From: Synergistaceae bacterium UBA5560 | GTDB lineage: Bacteria; Synergistota; Synergistia; Synergistales; Aminiphilaceae | Direction: 5' to 3' | NCBI GenBank assembly: GCA_002425685.1 | Contig: DIMS01000068.1 | Span: 3,600 to 67,599, forward strand | Length of the DNA stretch: 64,000 bases | Notes under the pieces: model-generated | What the model saw: the letters and a program-made list of their open reading frames with translations, nothing else | What the model was told of the DNA's origin: nothing | The model's database searches: none | Position numbers and translations under genes: made by a program | Shown: piece by piece, positions 31,970-39,813 of the stretch | How positions within the stretch are numbered: position 1 is the stretch's first letter | How the letters are laid out: the number at the start of each line of letters is the position of its first letter

Positions 31970-33115
31970 TCAGGCCAGCAGGTTCCGTACCGTGTCCAGG
32001 TAGATTTCCGTCGCCTGGGAGATCTCCCGCAGCGAACCGTACTCGTTGGGGCCGTGCAGTCCTTCTCCGGAGGGGCCGAAGGTGACGGTGGGAATGTTTC
32101 CCAGGACTACGAGATAGTTGGAGTCGCACACCGACGGATCGTATCCGAGTTCCAGGGGGCGCCCCACGTTCCGTTCATAGGCCTCTTTCAAGGTCGAGAC
32201 GAGAGGGTGTTCCCCGGGAATCCGGAATCCCTCCATGTAGGGTGTGTTTCTGGGCGCGAGTTCCACTCGGACTCGGTTCCCGATTCCCAGTTTTTCCGCG
32301 GCTTTTCCGATCTGTCCCGCGCAGCTCGCGGCGGTTTCTCCGGGGACCACGTAGCGGTCCACGAAGAGTTCACACCGGTCGGGTACGCTTAGCGTGTCCC
32401 GGATGCCTCCCTGGATGTGCCGAATGCACCAGGTTCCCTTGCCCATGTAGGGATCGTCCGCTGTTTCCAGCTCCTCGATGGCGATGGCGAGTCGGGATGC
32501 GCTGATCAGGGCGTTTTCTCCCACGTGGGGATAACGGCTTGCGTGGGCGGAGATGCCGTCCACGTGGACGAGAAAGCCGTAGCGCCCGCGGAAGCCGATG
32601 GCGGCCTGTCGGAAACGGCATTCAGCCATGATGGCCATATCGGCCTTGAGTCCTCGGCGGAGCATCTCGTGAGATCCCCTGGACAACCCTTCTTCGTCGG
32701 AGGCGAAGGCGAGGTGCAGCGTTCCCCGAAGAGCCGTCCCCTCCTCCGTGAGAACCCGGACGGTTTCAAGAATCGCCGCGAGGCCGCCCTTCATGTCGCA
32801 GGCGCCGAGGGCGTAGACACGGTCTCCCTCCACGACGGGAACGAAGGGGTCGGTGCGCCACCCCTGTGTCACCGCCACCGTGTCCAGATGACCGATGAGC
32901 AGCAGCGACGGCGCGTTCCGGTCCGTTCCCTCCATGCGGGCCATCAGGGAAGGCCATTTGGTGCCATCGTCGGGATGTACCCAGGTGACGCCCAGGTCAA
33001 GTGCTTCAAGCTGCCCGGCCACGTAACGGGCGATGTCCTCCTCGGATCCGGTGACGCTGGGTATTTTGAGAAGGTCGAAATAAGTGGACCGGAGACGTTC
33101 CTCGCTGAAGGGCAT
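31970..33115 (-). CDS. M20 family metallopeptidase/deacylase (ArgE/DapE type)
   Basis: The 381-residue product has M20 motifs LLIGHLDTVAV (about 72-82), GACDMKGGLAA (about 104-114) with the bridging Asp, SDEEG (about 138) and the C-terminal His in GEGLHGPNEYG. Such two-zinc enzymes hydrolyse N-acyl amino acids or small peptides. ATG 33115 is used (stop and start of the two genes touch as TGATG); a GTG one codon earlier is possible. It is coupled to nhaC and likely acts on the compound imported by the TAXI transporter. Confidence 0.88.
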   Translation of the reverse strand: MPFSEERLRSTYFDLLKIPSVTGSEEDIARYVAGQLEALDLGVTWVHPDDGTKWPSLMARMEGTDRNAPSLLLIGHLDTVAVTQGWRTDPFVPVVEGDRVYALGACDMKGGLAAILETVRVLTEEGTALRGTLHLAFASDEEGLSRGSHEMLRRGLKADMAIMAECRFRQAAIGFRGRYGFLVHVDGISAHASRYPHVGENALISASRLAIAIEELETADDPYMGKGTWCIRHIQGGIRDTLSVPDRCELFVDRYVVPGETAASCAGQIGKAAEKLGIGNRVRVELAPRNTPYMEGFRIPGEHPLVSTLKEAYERNVGRPLELGYDPSVCDSNYLVVLGNIPTVTFGPSGEGLHGPNEYGSLREISQATEIYLDTVRNLLA

Positions 33116-34512
33116 CACGCGTGCCCCTTTTCCTGGGTGAGCGCTGCCGGAGCCTTGGCGATCTTCACGTCGAAGAGGATGTAGAGGAGCGCGAAGACGA
33201 GCCCCAGGTAGCAGAGCGGCGCGTAGAGGAAGAACTGTCCGGTGGGAACGTCCAGGGTTGTCGCGATGAAGGCGCCGGTCACGCTCCAGGGAATGATCGG
33301 AGCAAGGGCGGTTCCCGTGTCCTCCAGCATGCGGGACAAGTTGGCCCGGTGCAGGCCGTAGCCGTCGAAGATCGGGCGGACCATGGGGCCGAAAGCGGAG
33401 AAGGTGACGTAGTAGCTTCCGGTGATCATGAACAGGAAGGAGTGAATGAAGAAGGCCGCCGTCTGGAATGCCTTGCTTGAGCGCGCCGCGGACTGGACTT
33501 TCTCGAGCAGGATGTCGATCACGCCGACCGTGCGGAGCGGTGCGCCGAAGACGGCGGCGCCGATGAGAAGGGCCACTGTTCCGAGCATGCTCTTCAGGCC
33601 GCCCCGGAGCAGCATCTTGTCAACGATCTCCACCTTGGTGGAGGTAGTGAAGCCGTTGTAGAGAGCGTTGCCAACTTCCTTGACCGTCGCGCCCTGGAAG
33701 AGCACTGCGAGAATGCACGCCAGGAGGACTCCCGCGGCGAAGGTAGGAAGGGCGGGCTTTTTCATGACCACTAGGGTCAGGACGAGGACGGGAGGAAGGA
33801 TCAGGAGGGGGTTCATGTTGAAGCTGCTCTTCAGGGTGTCCAGGATCAGGGTCAGTTTTTCTCCCTCGACCGTTCCCGTGGCGTTCGCGCCGAGAAAGGC
33901 GTACATGACCAGGGCGATCACAAAGGGCGGGATGGTGGTCCAGAGCATGTAGCGGATGTGGTCGAAGATGTCGCATTCCGCCACGGCGGATGCGAGGACG
34001 GTGGTGTCGGAGAGGGGAGAGAGTTTGTCGCCGAAGATGGCCCCCACGACGATGGCTCCCGCGGTGTACTGGGGCGGAATGCCCAGGCCGTGGGAGACGC
34101 CCATGAGGGCGATGCCGACGGTTCCCATGGTGCCCCAGGACGTTCCCGTCGTAACAGACATGACGGTGCAGATCAAAAGAGCCGCGACGAGAAAGATGGG
34201 GGGAGAGATGATTTTCAGGCCGTAGTAGATCATGAGCGGAACGGTCCCTGCGATGATCCACGAGCCGATGAGCATGCCCACGGAGAGGAGAATCAGAATG
34301 GCCTGGAGAAAGGAGTGGATGTTCTGAATGATGCCGTTTTCCAGTTCTTTCCAGGGAACGCCCCACAGGAGGGCGAGGGCGATCGCTACGGTACCGGCAG
34401 CGATGAGCACGATGGTGGAATTCACGTGAACCTGGAGGACGCCGAAGAAGAACGTCGCCACCGAAGCGAACAGAATGCACAGCGCCTTGGATTTGCTCAA
34501 CTCATGCGTCAC
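33115..34512 (-). CDS. nhaC: NhaC-type Na+/H+ antiporter
   Basis: A 465-residue protein with about eleven or twelve hydrophobic segments and NhaC motifs MSVTTGTSWGTMGTVGIAL and IFGDKLSPLSDTTVLASAVA. Members exchange Na+ for H+ or, in catabolic operons, may exchange organic solutes (malate/lactate type). The GTG start has GAGGAGG nine bases upstream. It is first in the minus-strand operon and has a good promoter at 34699-34727. Helping to recycle Na+ used by the TRAP importer is a plausible role. Confidence 0.92.
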   Translation of the reverse strand: MTHELSKSKALCILFASVATFFFGVLQVHVNSTIVLIAAGTVAIALALLWGVPWKELENGIIQNIHSFLQAILILLSVGMLIGSWIIAGTVPLMIYYGLKIISPPIFLVAALLICTVMSVTTGTSWGTMGTVGIALMGVSHGLGIPPQYTAGAIVVGAIFGDKLSPLSDTTVLASAVAECDIFDHIRYMLWTTIPPFVIALVMYAFLGANATGTVEGEKLTLILDTLKSSFNMNPLLILPPVLVLTLVVMKKPALPTFAAGVLLACILAVLFQGATVKEVGNALYNGFTTSTKVEIVDKMLLRGGLKSMLGTVALLIGAAVFGAPLRTVGVIDILLEKVQSAARSSKAFQTAAFFIHSFLFMITGSYYVTFSAFGPMVRPIFDGYGLHRANLSRMLEDTGTALAPIIPWSVTGAFIATTLDVPTGQFFLYAPLCYLGLVFALLYILFDVKIAKAPAALTQEKGHA

Positions 34513-34698
34513 GGAAATGTGCCTCCTCTTTCTCTCTGTGAAGGTCTTGGCCGCGCTGCTCGAAAAAGGCCCAACGTGTTCGGATTACTTGGGAGATTCG
34601 GTCTGTGGGGTTCTTCTTCCGCGTCATCTCCTTCCGGGAGCGGCTTCATATCGAAAGGTACTTAGGGCGATGTCCGCAAAATCCTCCGATATGAGGGG

Positions 34699-34727
34699 AA
34701 CATAGCATCACTTCAAGCGATTGTCAA
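34699..34727 (-). promoter_or_regulatory. Sigma-70 promoter of the nhaC operon
   Basis: On the minus strand TTGACA (34727-34722), 17 bases, TATGTT (34704-34699). The -35 hexamer is perfect. Transcription would start near 34692. Confidence 0.75.
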
Positions 34728-34899
34728 ATTTTTATAGCTTTCTACCATACGAAAATCTATAATAAACTTATATTCACAAAACGATTGATTGAATTGACCG
34801 GTGTTTTCTCATCCTGTTCAAAAGGCGGCATGGTTTGCGGAAGAAGGATCCAGCGCCTTTTTCTCCGGCGTGTGCTCAGGTACCGGCGGAGGAAAAGGA

Positions 34900-34970
34900 C
34901 GATCGGGAGCGAGGAAGGTTTTTCCCTGGTCGCCGTTCTCTACGAGAGAGGGAACGTAGGTCGGCTGGAG
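34900..34970 (-). pseudogene. Remnant of a DctP-type TRAP solute-binding protein gene
   Basis: On the minus strand this stretch reads TYVPSLVENGDQGKTFLAPD, which lines up with TYVPYLVENYDQVKTFFAPD of the intact binding protein encoded at 36396-37394. The nucleotides also match closely over about 70 bases. Flanking sequence loses the resemblance quickly, and no start, signal peptide or remaining domains can be found. It is a short relic of a gene duplicate or of an earlier TRAP operon pointing the other way. Confidence 0.75.
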
Positions 34971-35060
34971 GTGCTGATGGAGCCGGTGAAGGAGGAACGC
35001 CGAGGTGTTTCCGCGGGAGGAAGGAGCCGTTTTGTTGCGTGGAATGCCCTTTCGGTGGGA

Positions 35061-35089
35061 TTGACAAGGGGTGGATCTTGAGATAGAAA
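35061..35089 (+). promoter_or_regulatory. Candidate sigma-70 promoter of the rpiR-type gene
   Basis: TTGACA (35061-35066), 17 bases, TAGAAA (35084-35089). The -35 hexamer is perfect and the -10 matches four of six. The predicted start lies just before the two palindromes at 35106-35136. Confidence 0.6.
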
Positions 35090-35105
35090 GAAAGCACATA
35101 TTGAT

Positions 35106-35136
35106 GAAAAATTTTCTTCAGAAAAAATTTTTGAAG
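35106..35136. promoter_or_regulatory. Paired palindromes, candidate RpiR operator
   Basis: GAAAAATTTTC (35106-35116) is a perfect odd palindrome. It is followed at once by an imperfect one from CTTCA (35116-35120) to TGAAG (35132-35136) with an A6T5 core. They lie between promoter and start codon of the RpiR-type regulator, where binding would block transcription. GAAA...TTTC half-sites are usual for this family. Confidence 0.55.
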
Positions 35137-35153
35137 AAGAGGAGTCGTTACCG

Positions 35154-36062
35154 ATGGCGAAGCACGTGCGAAGAACGGAAGAGCATCCGAGCGGTTCCGT
35201 GCTCGAGCGCATCAGGACGATGGGGGAGCGGCTGAGTCCCAAACAGCGGCAGTTGGCCCGCTTTGTCGTGGAATCTGGTTCCGAGGCGGCGTTCATGAAC
35301 TCCGTCGCTCTCGCCGCTGCGGCGGGGGTCAGTGACGCCACGGTGTCGCGGCTTGCCACGGCGCTCGGTTATACGGGGTTCGCCGAGTTCCAGGCAGGAA
35401 TTCAGGCGTTGCTCCAGGAGGACATTTCCTCGCTCCGGCGGTTTCCCCTGGACAGGGAGAGCTCCGGAGACACGCTCTTCGCCAAGGTCTTCGCGCTGGA
35501 GGCGGGGATTCTCAACGAGACGCGGGACGCCGTCGATGCCGCCGCCTACGAGCGGGCGGTGAATCTGCTCTCCGGGGCGAAGAAGGTCCTTGTGGTGGGG
35601 TACGAGCCCAACGCCTGCGTCGCCTCCTACGCGGCGTTCTTTCTGGGTGTCCTGAGGGCGAACGTGCAGAGCGCCACCACGCTGGACGTGCGGGTCTTCA
35701 ATGCCGTTCAGGACATCGGTCCCGATTCGGTGGCATTGGTCTTCAGCTTTCCCAGGTATCCCCGGCGTATCCAGACCACGGTGGAATTTCTCAAGGCCAA
35801 GGGTGTGCCGGTCATCGGCATTACGGACAGCGTGCTCTCGCCTCTGGCCCCTCTCTCGGACGTGCTCTTTCCCGTGCCCATGAAGTTCATCACCTTCATC
35901 GATCCTCTGGCGGGAGCCATGGCCCTGGTCCATTCCCTGCTCATCGGGGTTTTTCTGAAGGACGCGGAACGCTCCCGGGGGCAGGTGCGGGCCTTCGAGG
36001 AATTCGCCGGCAAGGACCGCTATTTCCTCAGGCAGGACGTGGACATTCTCGGTCTGCTCTAA
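35154..36062 (+). CDS. RpiR/MurR family transcriptional regulator
   Basis: The 302-residue product has an N-terminal RpiR helix-turn-helix (about 20-85: LSPKQRQLARFVVE, then AAGVSDATVSRLATALGYTG) and a C-terminal SIS domain (about 125-260, AKKVLVVGYEPNACVASYAA). RpiR regulators usually sense sugar phosphates, but in amino-acid degraders they often sit beside TRAP operons, as here. It probably controls the following DctPQM-RidA-desulfidase genes and itself. Confidence 0.92.
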   Translation: MAKHVRRTEEHPSGSVLERIRTMGERLSPKQRQLARFVVESGSEAAFMNSVALAAAAGVSDATVSRLATALGYTGFAEFQAGIQALLQEDISSLRRFPLDRESSGDTLFAKVFALEAGILNETRDAVDAAAYERAVNLLSGAKKVLVVGYEPNACVASYAAFFLGVLRANVQSATTLDVRVFNAVQDIGPDSVALVFSFPRYPRRIQTTVEFLKAKGVPVIGITDSVLSPLAPLSDVLFPVPMKFITFIDPLAGAMALVHSLLIGVFLKDAERSRGQVRAFEEFAGKDRYFLRQDVDILGLL

Positions 36063-36395
36063 CCGGCCGGAAAAACGGTGGCAGCAGGGAATATGTTTCA
36101 AAACGTCGGAGTTTTTGTGCGTTTCCGTGGTTGTGAAGGGCTTCGGTGCCTGCATCGGGTCCGATGCGGCGGTGTTCGGGATGAACGGGAGGGGGTGAGG
36201 GATCGGAGGGAGAGCGGGTGTGTCGGTCCGAGGTGAAGGGGACGTGGCTGACCGGCGGCGTGTCCTCCTCCGGAGGGCGATCCGGTATCGGGGGGCGTGT
36301 CGCGGAGTGGAAACCGTGGTGGCGGTGGGTGGTTTTTTCGGAAGGAGCGGAGGCGGTTTTCCGCTCCGGCAGAAGAAATGAGGTGACGTCATTTC
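36063..36395 (+). other. Leader region of the DctPQM operon with hairpin over the ribosome-binding site
   Basis: No gene is supported in these 333 bases. GAAATGA (36375-36381) pairs perfectly with TCATTTC (36389-36395), immediately before the dctP ATG. The loop carries the ribosome-binding site GGTGA. The same bases include TGACGTCA. This may be a translation-control hairpin or an operator. No terminator after the regulator gene was seen. Confidence 0.5.
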
Positions 36396-37394
36396 ATGAG
36401 AAAAATGGTATTCGGCATCCTCGTCGTTGCGTTGTCGGTTCTCTTCGCCGTTTCGGGATGGGCGGCGGAGACGGTCAAGATCCGCATGGCCGGTCAGAGC
36501 CCCATGGAACACCAGGCCACGAAGCACCAGTTCGAGTTCAAGGAAGCCATCGAGAAGCAGTCCGGCGGCCGGTTCGAGATCAAGGTCTATCCGGCGAACC
36601 AGCTCGGCGACTACACCCAGGTGTACGAAGAGGTCATGCGGGGAACGCTGGAAATGGCCCTCATCAACATTCCCAGCCAGTTCGACCAGCGCCTTGAACT
36701 GACCTACGTCCCCTATCTCGTCGAGAACTATGACCAGGTGAAGACTTTCTTCGCTCCCGACGGTTTCATCGTGAAAACCCTCGGCTCGATTCACGAGAAG
36801 CTCGGCGTGAAGCTCCTCGGCTTCAACATCGAAGGTCTCGGCGGCTTTGCAACCACGGTTCCCGTGGAGAATGCCGCGGATCCCAAGGCGAAGAAGAACG
36901 TCCTGCTCCGGGTGCCCCCCATGGACGTGTTCAAACTCCACGCGGACGACCTGGGGTACACCACCATCTCCGTTCCCTACGCCGAACTCTACACGGCTCT
37001 GCAGACTGGCGTCGCCCAGGGATGGAGCGGCGGTCCTCCCGTTTTGACCTACCTCAGTTTCCGGGACGTGATCAAGGACTACTACCAGTACAACTCCCAT
37101 CTCGAGAGCGAGTGCTGGCTCATCAACAAGAAGCTCTGGGACAGTTTTTCCCCGGAGGACCAGAAGATGTTCATGGATGTCATCGCCGAACTCCAGGCCA
37201 AGAGCACCGAGATCGCCCAGAAGGACGACACGGAGTACCTCGAGAAGATGCGCGAGGTGGGCATCGCCGTGAATACCTTCTCGAACGAGGAACTCGCCGC
37301 TCTCGCGGACTACACCCGGGAGACCACCTGGCCTCGCCTGCGGGACCGCCTGACTCCCGAGATCATGGACGAACTGGCGAAGCAGTACCAGTAG
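36396..37394 (+). CDS. dctP: TRAP transporter solute-binding protein, DctP family
   Basis: The 332-residue product has a signal peptide (1-24, ending SGWAAE) and the DctP fold: IRMAGQSPMEHQATKHQFEF, FEIKVYPANQLGDYTQVYEE and, in the central region, PPMDVFKLHADDLGYTTIS, where an Arg usually binds the ligand carboxylate (R at about residue 170). It is less similar to dicarboxylate-type DctP than the two others in this window and resembles a 'TRAP-type C4/amino acid' branch. With RidA and a cysteine-desulfidase-like gene downstream, an amino acid or sulfur compound is a plausible ligand. Confidence 0.9.
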   Translation: MRKMVFGILVVALSVLFAVSGWAAETVKIRMAGQSPMEHQATKHQFEFKEAIEKQSGGRFEIKVYPANQLGDYTQVYEEVMRGTLEMALINIPSQFDQRLELTYVPYLVENYDQVKTFFAPDGFIVKTLGSIHEKLGVKLLGFNIEGLGGFATTVPVENAADPKAKKNVLLRVPPMDVFKLHADDLGYTTISVPYAELYTALQTGVAQGWSGGPPVLTYLSFRDVIKDYYQYNSHLESECWLINKKLWDSFSPEDQKMFMDVIAELQAKSTEIAQKDDTEYLEKMREVGIAVNTFSNEELAALADYTRETTWPRLRDRLTPEIMDELAKQYQ

Positions 37395-37417
37395 AACGCT
37401 GTACCGCCGGCGAACGG

Positions 37418-37441
37418 CCGGGGTTCCCGGTGGGACCCCGG
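37418..37441 (+). other. Intercistronic hairpin between dctP and dctQ
   Basis: CCGGGGTTCCC (37418-37428), loop GGT, GGGACCCCGG (37432-37441): ten pairs with a single bulged T and no U-run. The CCCGGTGGG core recurs in the hairpin at 62115-62140. Confidence 0.6.
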
Positions 37442-37479
37442 ACCGTCCCGGCATCGCGGAAAGAAAGGAGCGTTGTCCC

Positions 37480-38046
37480 TTGGCGAGCGACTGCACGCCC
37501 CGGCGACGGGGAAACCCCTTCGGAAACGGCATGCTGGGGCACGCTCTTCTGGGGCTCCAGAAGGGCATCATGATTGTCTGCAGTATCGTCGTTGCCGTGG
37601 GAATCAGCATTGCGGCGATTCTGCGCTATGTTTTCCGGACAGATCTCTATGGCAGCGAGGAGATCATCGTGATCTTCGCCTACTGGCTCTATTTCGCCGG
37701 AGGTGCCTTCGGTGCCTACGAGCGGAGTCACATCACCGCCGACGTGGTGTCGGTCTACGTGAAGAATCCCAGGCTCAAGGCGGCTCTCGCCTGCTTCTCC
37801 TCCCTGTGCACGTTCGGCCTCTCCACGCTCTTCGCCTGGTGGGGGTGGCGCATGTTCGCCTGGGGGCTCGAAAAGGGGGGGGCCACGCCGGTGTGGCGCA
37901 TTCCGCTGGTGATCCCCCAGAGCGCCATTTTCTTTGGCCTGGTGCTCATGTCCGTCTACTTTGCCGGCAACGTCCTGGAGGACGGAAAGGTCCTCGCTGC
38001 AGCCTGGCGGAAAGACCCGGAACATCTCCGGGGGGCGGGCGAATGA
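37480..38046 (+). CDS. dctQ: TRAP transporter small permease subunit
   Basis: The 188-residue protein has four hydrophobic segments and DctQ features: ILRYVFRTDLYGSEEIIVIF, YWLYFAGGAFGAYERSHI, and the ending RIPLVIPQSAIFFGLVLM. The TTG start at 37480 is supported by AAAGGAG nine bases upstream. It joins the large permease encoded 19 bases downstream. Confidence 0.92.
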   Translation: MASDCTPRRRGNPFGNGMLGHALLGLQKGIMIVCSIVVAVGISIAAILRYVFRTDLYGSEEIIVIFAYWLYFAGGAFGAYERSHITADVVSVYVKNPRLKAALACFSSLCTFGLSTLFAWWGWRMFAWGLEKGGATPVWRIPLVIPQSAIFFGLVLMSVYFAGNVLEDGKVLAAAWRKDPEHLRGAGE

Positions 38047-38065
38047 TTCCGGAGGAGGATACGGC

Positions 38066-39364
38066 ATGATCATCGGCGCGCTCGTTCTGCTTTTCGTCAC
38101 TCTCGTGGTGGGCATTCCCGTTCCCTTCGCCTTCCTCGCCTCCTCGGTGTACGTCATCGTTCTGGGAGGGTACGACCCGAGCTTCCTGCTTCCCTACGGG
38201 TACAGCAAGATGAGCACCATCGTGCTCCTCGCCATTCCGCTCTTCATCATGGCGGGGGGGATCATGGAGCGCGGCAACATCGGCGAGAAACTCATCGACG
38301 TGGTGGACCTCTTCGTGGGGCGGATCCGGGGCGGTCTCGGCGCCGTTGCGGTGGTGTCCTGCGCGGTCTTCGGCTCCATCACGGGAAGCTGCTGCGCCAC
38401 CCTTTCCTGCATAGGTTCCATCATGTTTCCCCGCCTGGAGAAGGCGGGCTATTCCAAGGGATACGCGGCGGCACTCCTCGCCAACGCCTCCGTGCTGGGC
38501 ATCCTCATTCCGCCCAGCGCCATCATGATCCTCTACTCCTGGGTGGGAGGGCAGTCCGTGCTGGCCTGTTTCCTCGCCACGGTGATCCCCGGGGTGATCC
38601 TCACGATACTCTTCGCGGCGATCAACATGTGGATGCAGCGGAAGAATCCGGATCTCGTCCTGGCGGAACCCTTCGCGCCGGGAGAATTTTCGGCGCTCGT
38701 GCGCAAGCGCACCACCCGGGCGCTCCCGGCACTCTTTCTTCCCGTGCTCGTCCTCGGGGGGATCTACGGTGGATTCATGACCCCCACCGAGGCGGCCGCC
38801 CTCGCCACGGTCTACGCGGTTCCCGTGGGGTTCTTCGTCTACAAGGGGCTGAACGGGCGGGAGTTCCTGAAGGTCCTGGTGGAGTCCGCCACCACCACGG
38901 GGGTCATCATGGTCATGCTTTATTCCGTCATGATCCTGAGCCGTCTCTACATCATGGAAGATCTTCCGGGGGAGTTGCTGGCCCTGCTGCAATCCGTCAC
39001 GAGCAGCAAGGTGGGAATTCTCCTCATGGTGAACGTCTTCATGGTCGTCATGGGCATGCTCATGGACGACGTGAGCGCGGTCATGCTCTGCACGCCCATT
39101 CTGCTTCCCGTGGTGACCGCCATCGGCGTCCATCCCATCCATTTCGCGGCCATCCTCGGCGTGAATCTCGGGATGGGGAATATCACGCCACCCACGGCGC
39201 CGGTGCTCTACCTCAGCGGACGTCTGAACGGCGCGGCGGTGAACGGCATGCTCTATCCCACACTGGTGCTGATCTGCTTCGGCTGGCTGCCGGTGCTGTT
39301 GCTCACCACCTTTTTCCCGGATCTCTCGCTTCTGCTTCCCAGAATGATCCTGGGCATCAGATAG
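38066..39364 (+). CDS. dctM: TRAP transporter large permease subunit
   Basis: The 432-residue protein has about twelve membrane segments and typical DctM motifs: LLAIPLFIMAGGIMERGNI, CAVFGSITGSCCATLSCIGS, GILIPPSAIMILYSWV and FMTPTEAAALATVYA. It couples Na+ or H+ entry to import. ATG 38066 follows GGAGGAGG. Confidence 0.95.
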   Translation: MIIGALVLLFVTLVVGIPVPFAFLASSVYVIVLGGYDPSFLLPYGYSKMSTIVLLAIPLFIMAGGIMERGNIGEKLIDVVDLFVGRIRGGLGAVAVVSCAVFGSITGSCCATLSCIGSIMFPRLEKAGYSKGYAAALLANASVLGILIPPSAIMILYSWVGGQSVLACFLATVIPGVILTILFAAINMWMQRKNPDLVLAEPFAPGEFSALVRKRTTRALPALFLPVLVLGGIYGGFMTPTEAAALATVYAVPVGFFVYKGLNGREFLKVLVESATTTGVIMVMLYSVMILSRLYIMEDLPGELLALLQSVTSSKVGILLMVNVFMVVMGMLMDDVSAVMLCTPILLPVVTAIGVHPIHFAAILGVNLGMGNITPPTAPVLYLSGRLNGAAVNGMLYPTLVLICFGWLPVLLLTTFFPDLSLLLPRMILGIR

Positions 39365-39428
39365 AACTGAAACTTCACTCTTCGCGCTCCTGTCGAGCGC
39401 GGCCATATTCGACGGAGGTGGATCGATC

Positions 39429-39812
39429 ATGAGAAAGACAGTCGTCACGGACAAGGCCCCGGCAGCGGTGGGCGCCTACAGCCAGGGGACCTACGCGGGA
39501 GATTTTCTCTACCTGAGCGGGCAGATCGCGCTCGACCCGGCCACGGGCAAAATGGTGGGGGACGGTGATCCCGCCGCGGAAACGCACCAGGTCATGAAGA
39601 ACATCCAGGGTGTTCTCGCCTCTCAGGGGCTTTCGTTCGACCACGTGGTGAAGGCCGTGATCTACGCGGCGAGCATGAAGGACTTCCCCGAGATCAACAA
39701 GGTCTATGCCTCCTATTTCTCCGGCAGCTTCCCCGCCCGCTGTTTCGTGGAGGTCTCCGGCATGGCCCTGAACGCGAAAGTGGAGATCGACATCGTTGCC
39801 TACAAAGGATGA
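39429..39812 (+). CDS. ridA: RidA family enamine/imine deaminase
   Basis: RidA hydrolyses reactive enamines such as 2-aminoacrylate to the keto acid and ammonia. The 127-residue product shows GAYSQGTYAGDFLYLSGQI near the N-terminus and the carboxylate-binding R104 in PARCFVEV. It lies 64 bases after dctM (with a small hairpin 39383-39401 between) and ends two bases before the desulfidase-like gene. That neighbour would produce aminoacrylate, so the pairing makes functional sense. Confidence 0.94.
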   Translation: MRKTVVTDKAPAAVGAYSQGTYAGDFLYLSGQIALDPATGKMVGDGDPAAETHQVMKNIQGVLASQGLSFDHVVKAVIYAASMKDFPEINKVYASYFSGSFPARCFVEVSGMALNAKVEIDIVAYKG

Positions 39813-39813
39813 C

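Larger units (their letters stand above)
34513..35153. other. Divergent intergenic region with two promoters, operators and a gene remnant
   Basis: This 641-base region separates nhaC from the rpiR-type gene. It holds the nhaC promoter (34699-34727, minus), a decayed TRAP binding-protein fragment (34900-34970, minus), a promoter (35061-35089) and palindromes (35106-35136) for the regulator gene. The patch 34705-34795 is strikingly AT-rich for this genome. Confidence 0.6.

Noticed and set aside
34785..35081. 98-codon plus-strand open frame
   Set aside because: It is the complement of the TRAP binding-protein relic; the recognisable text is on the minus strand.
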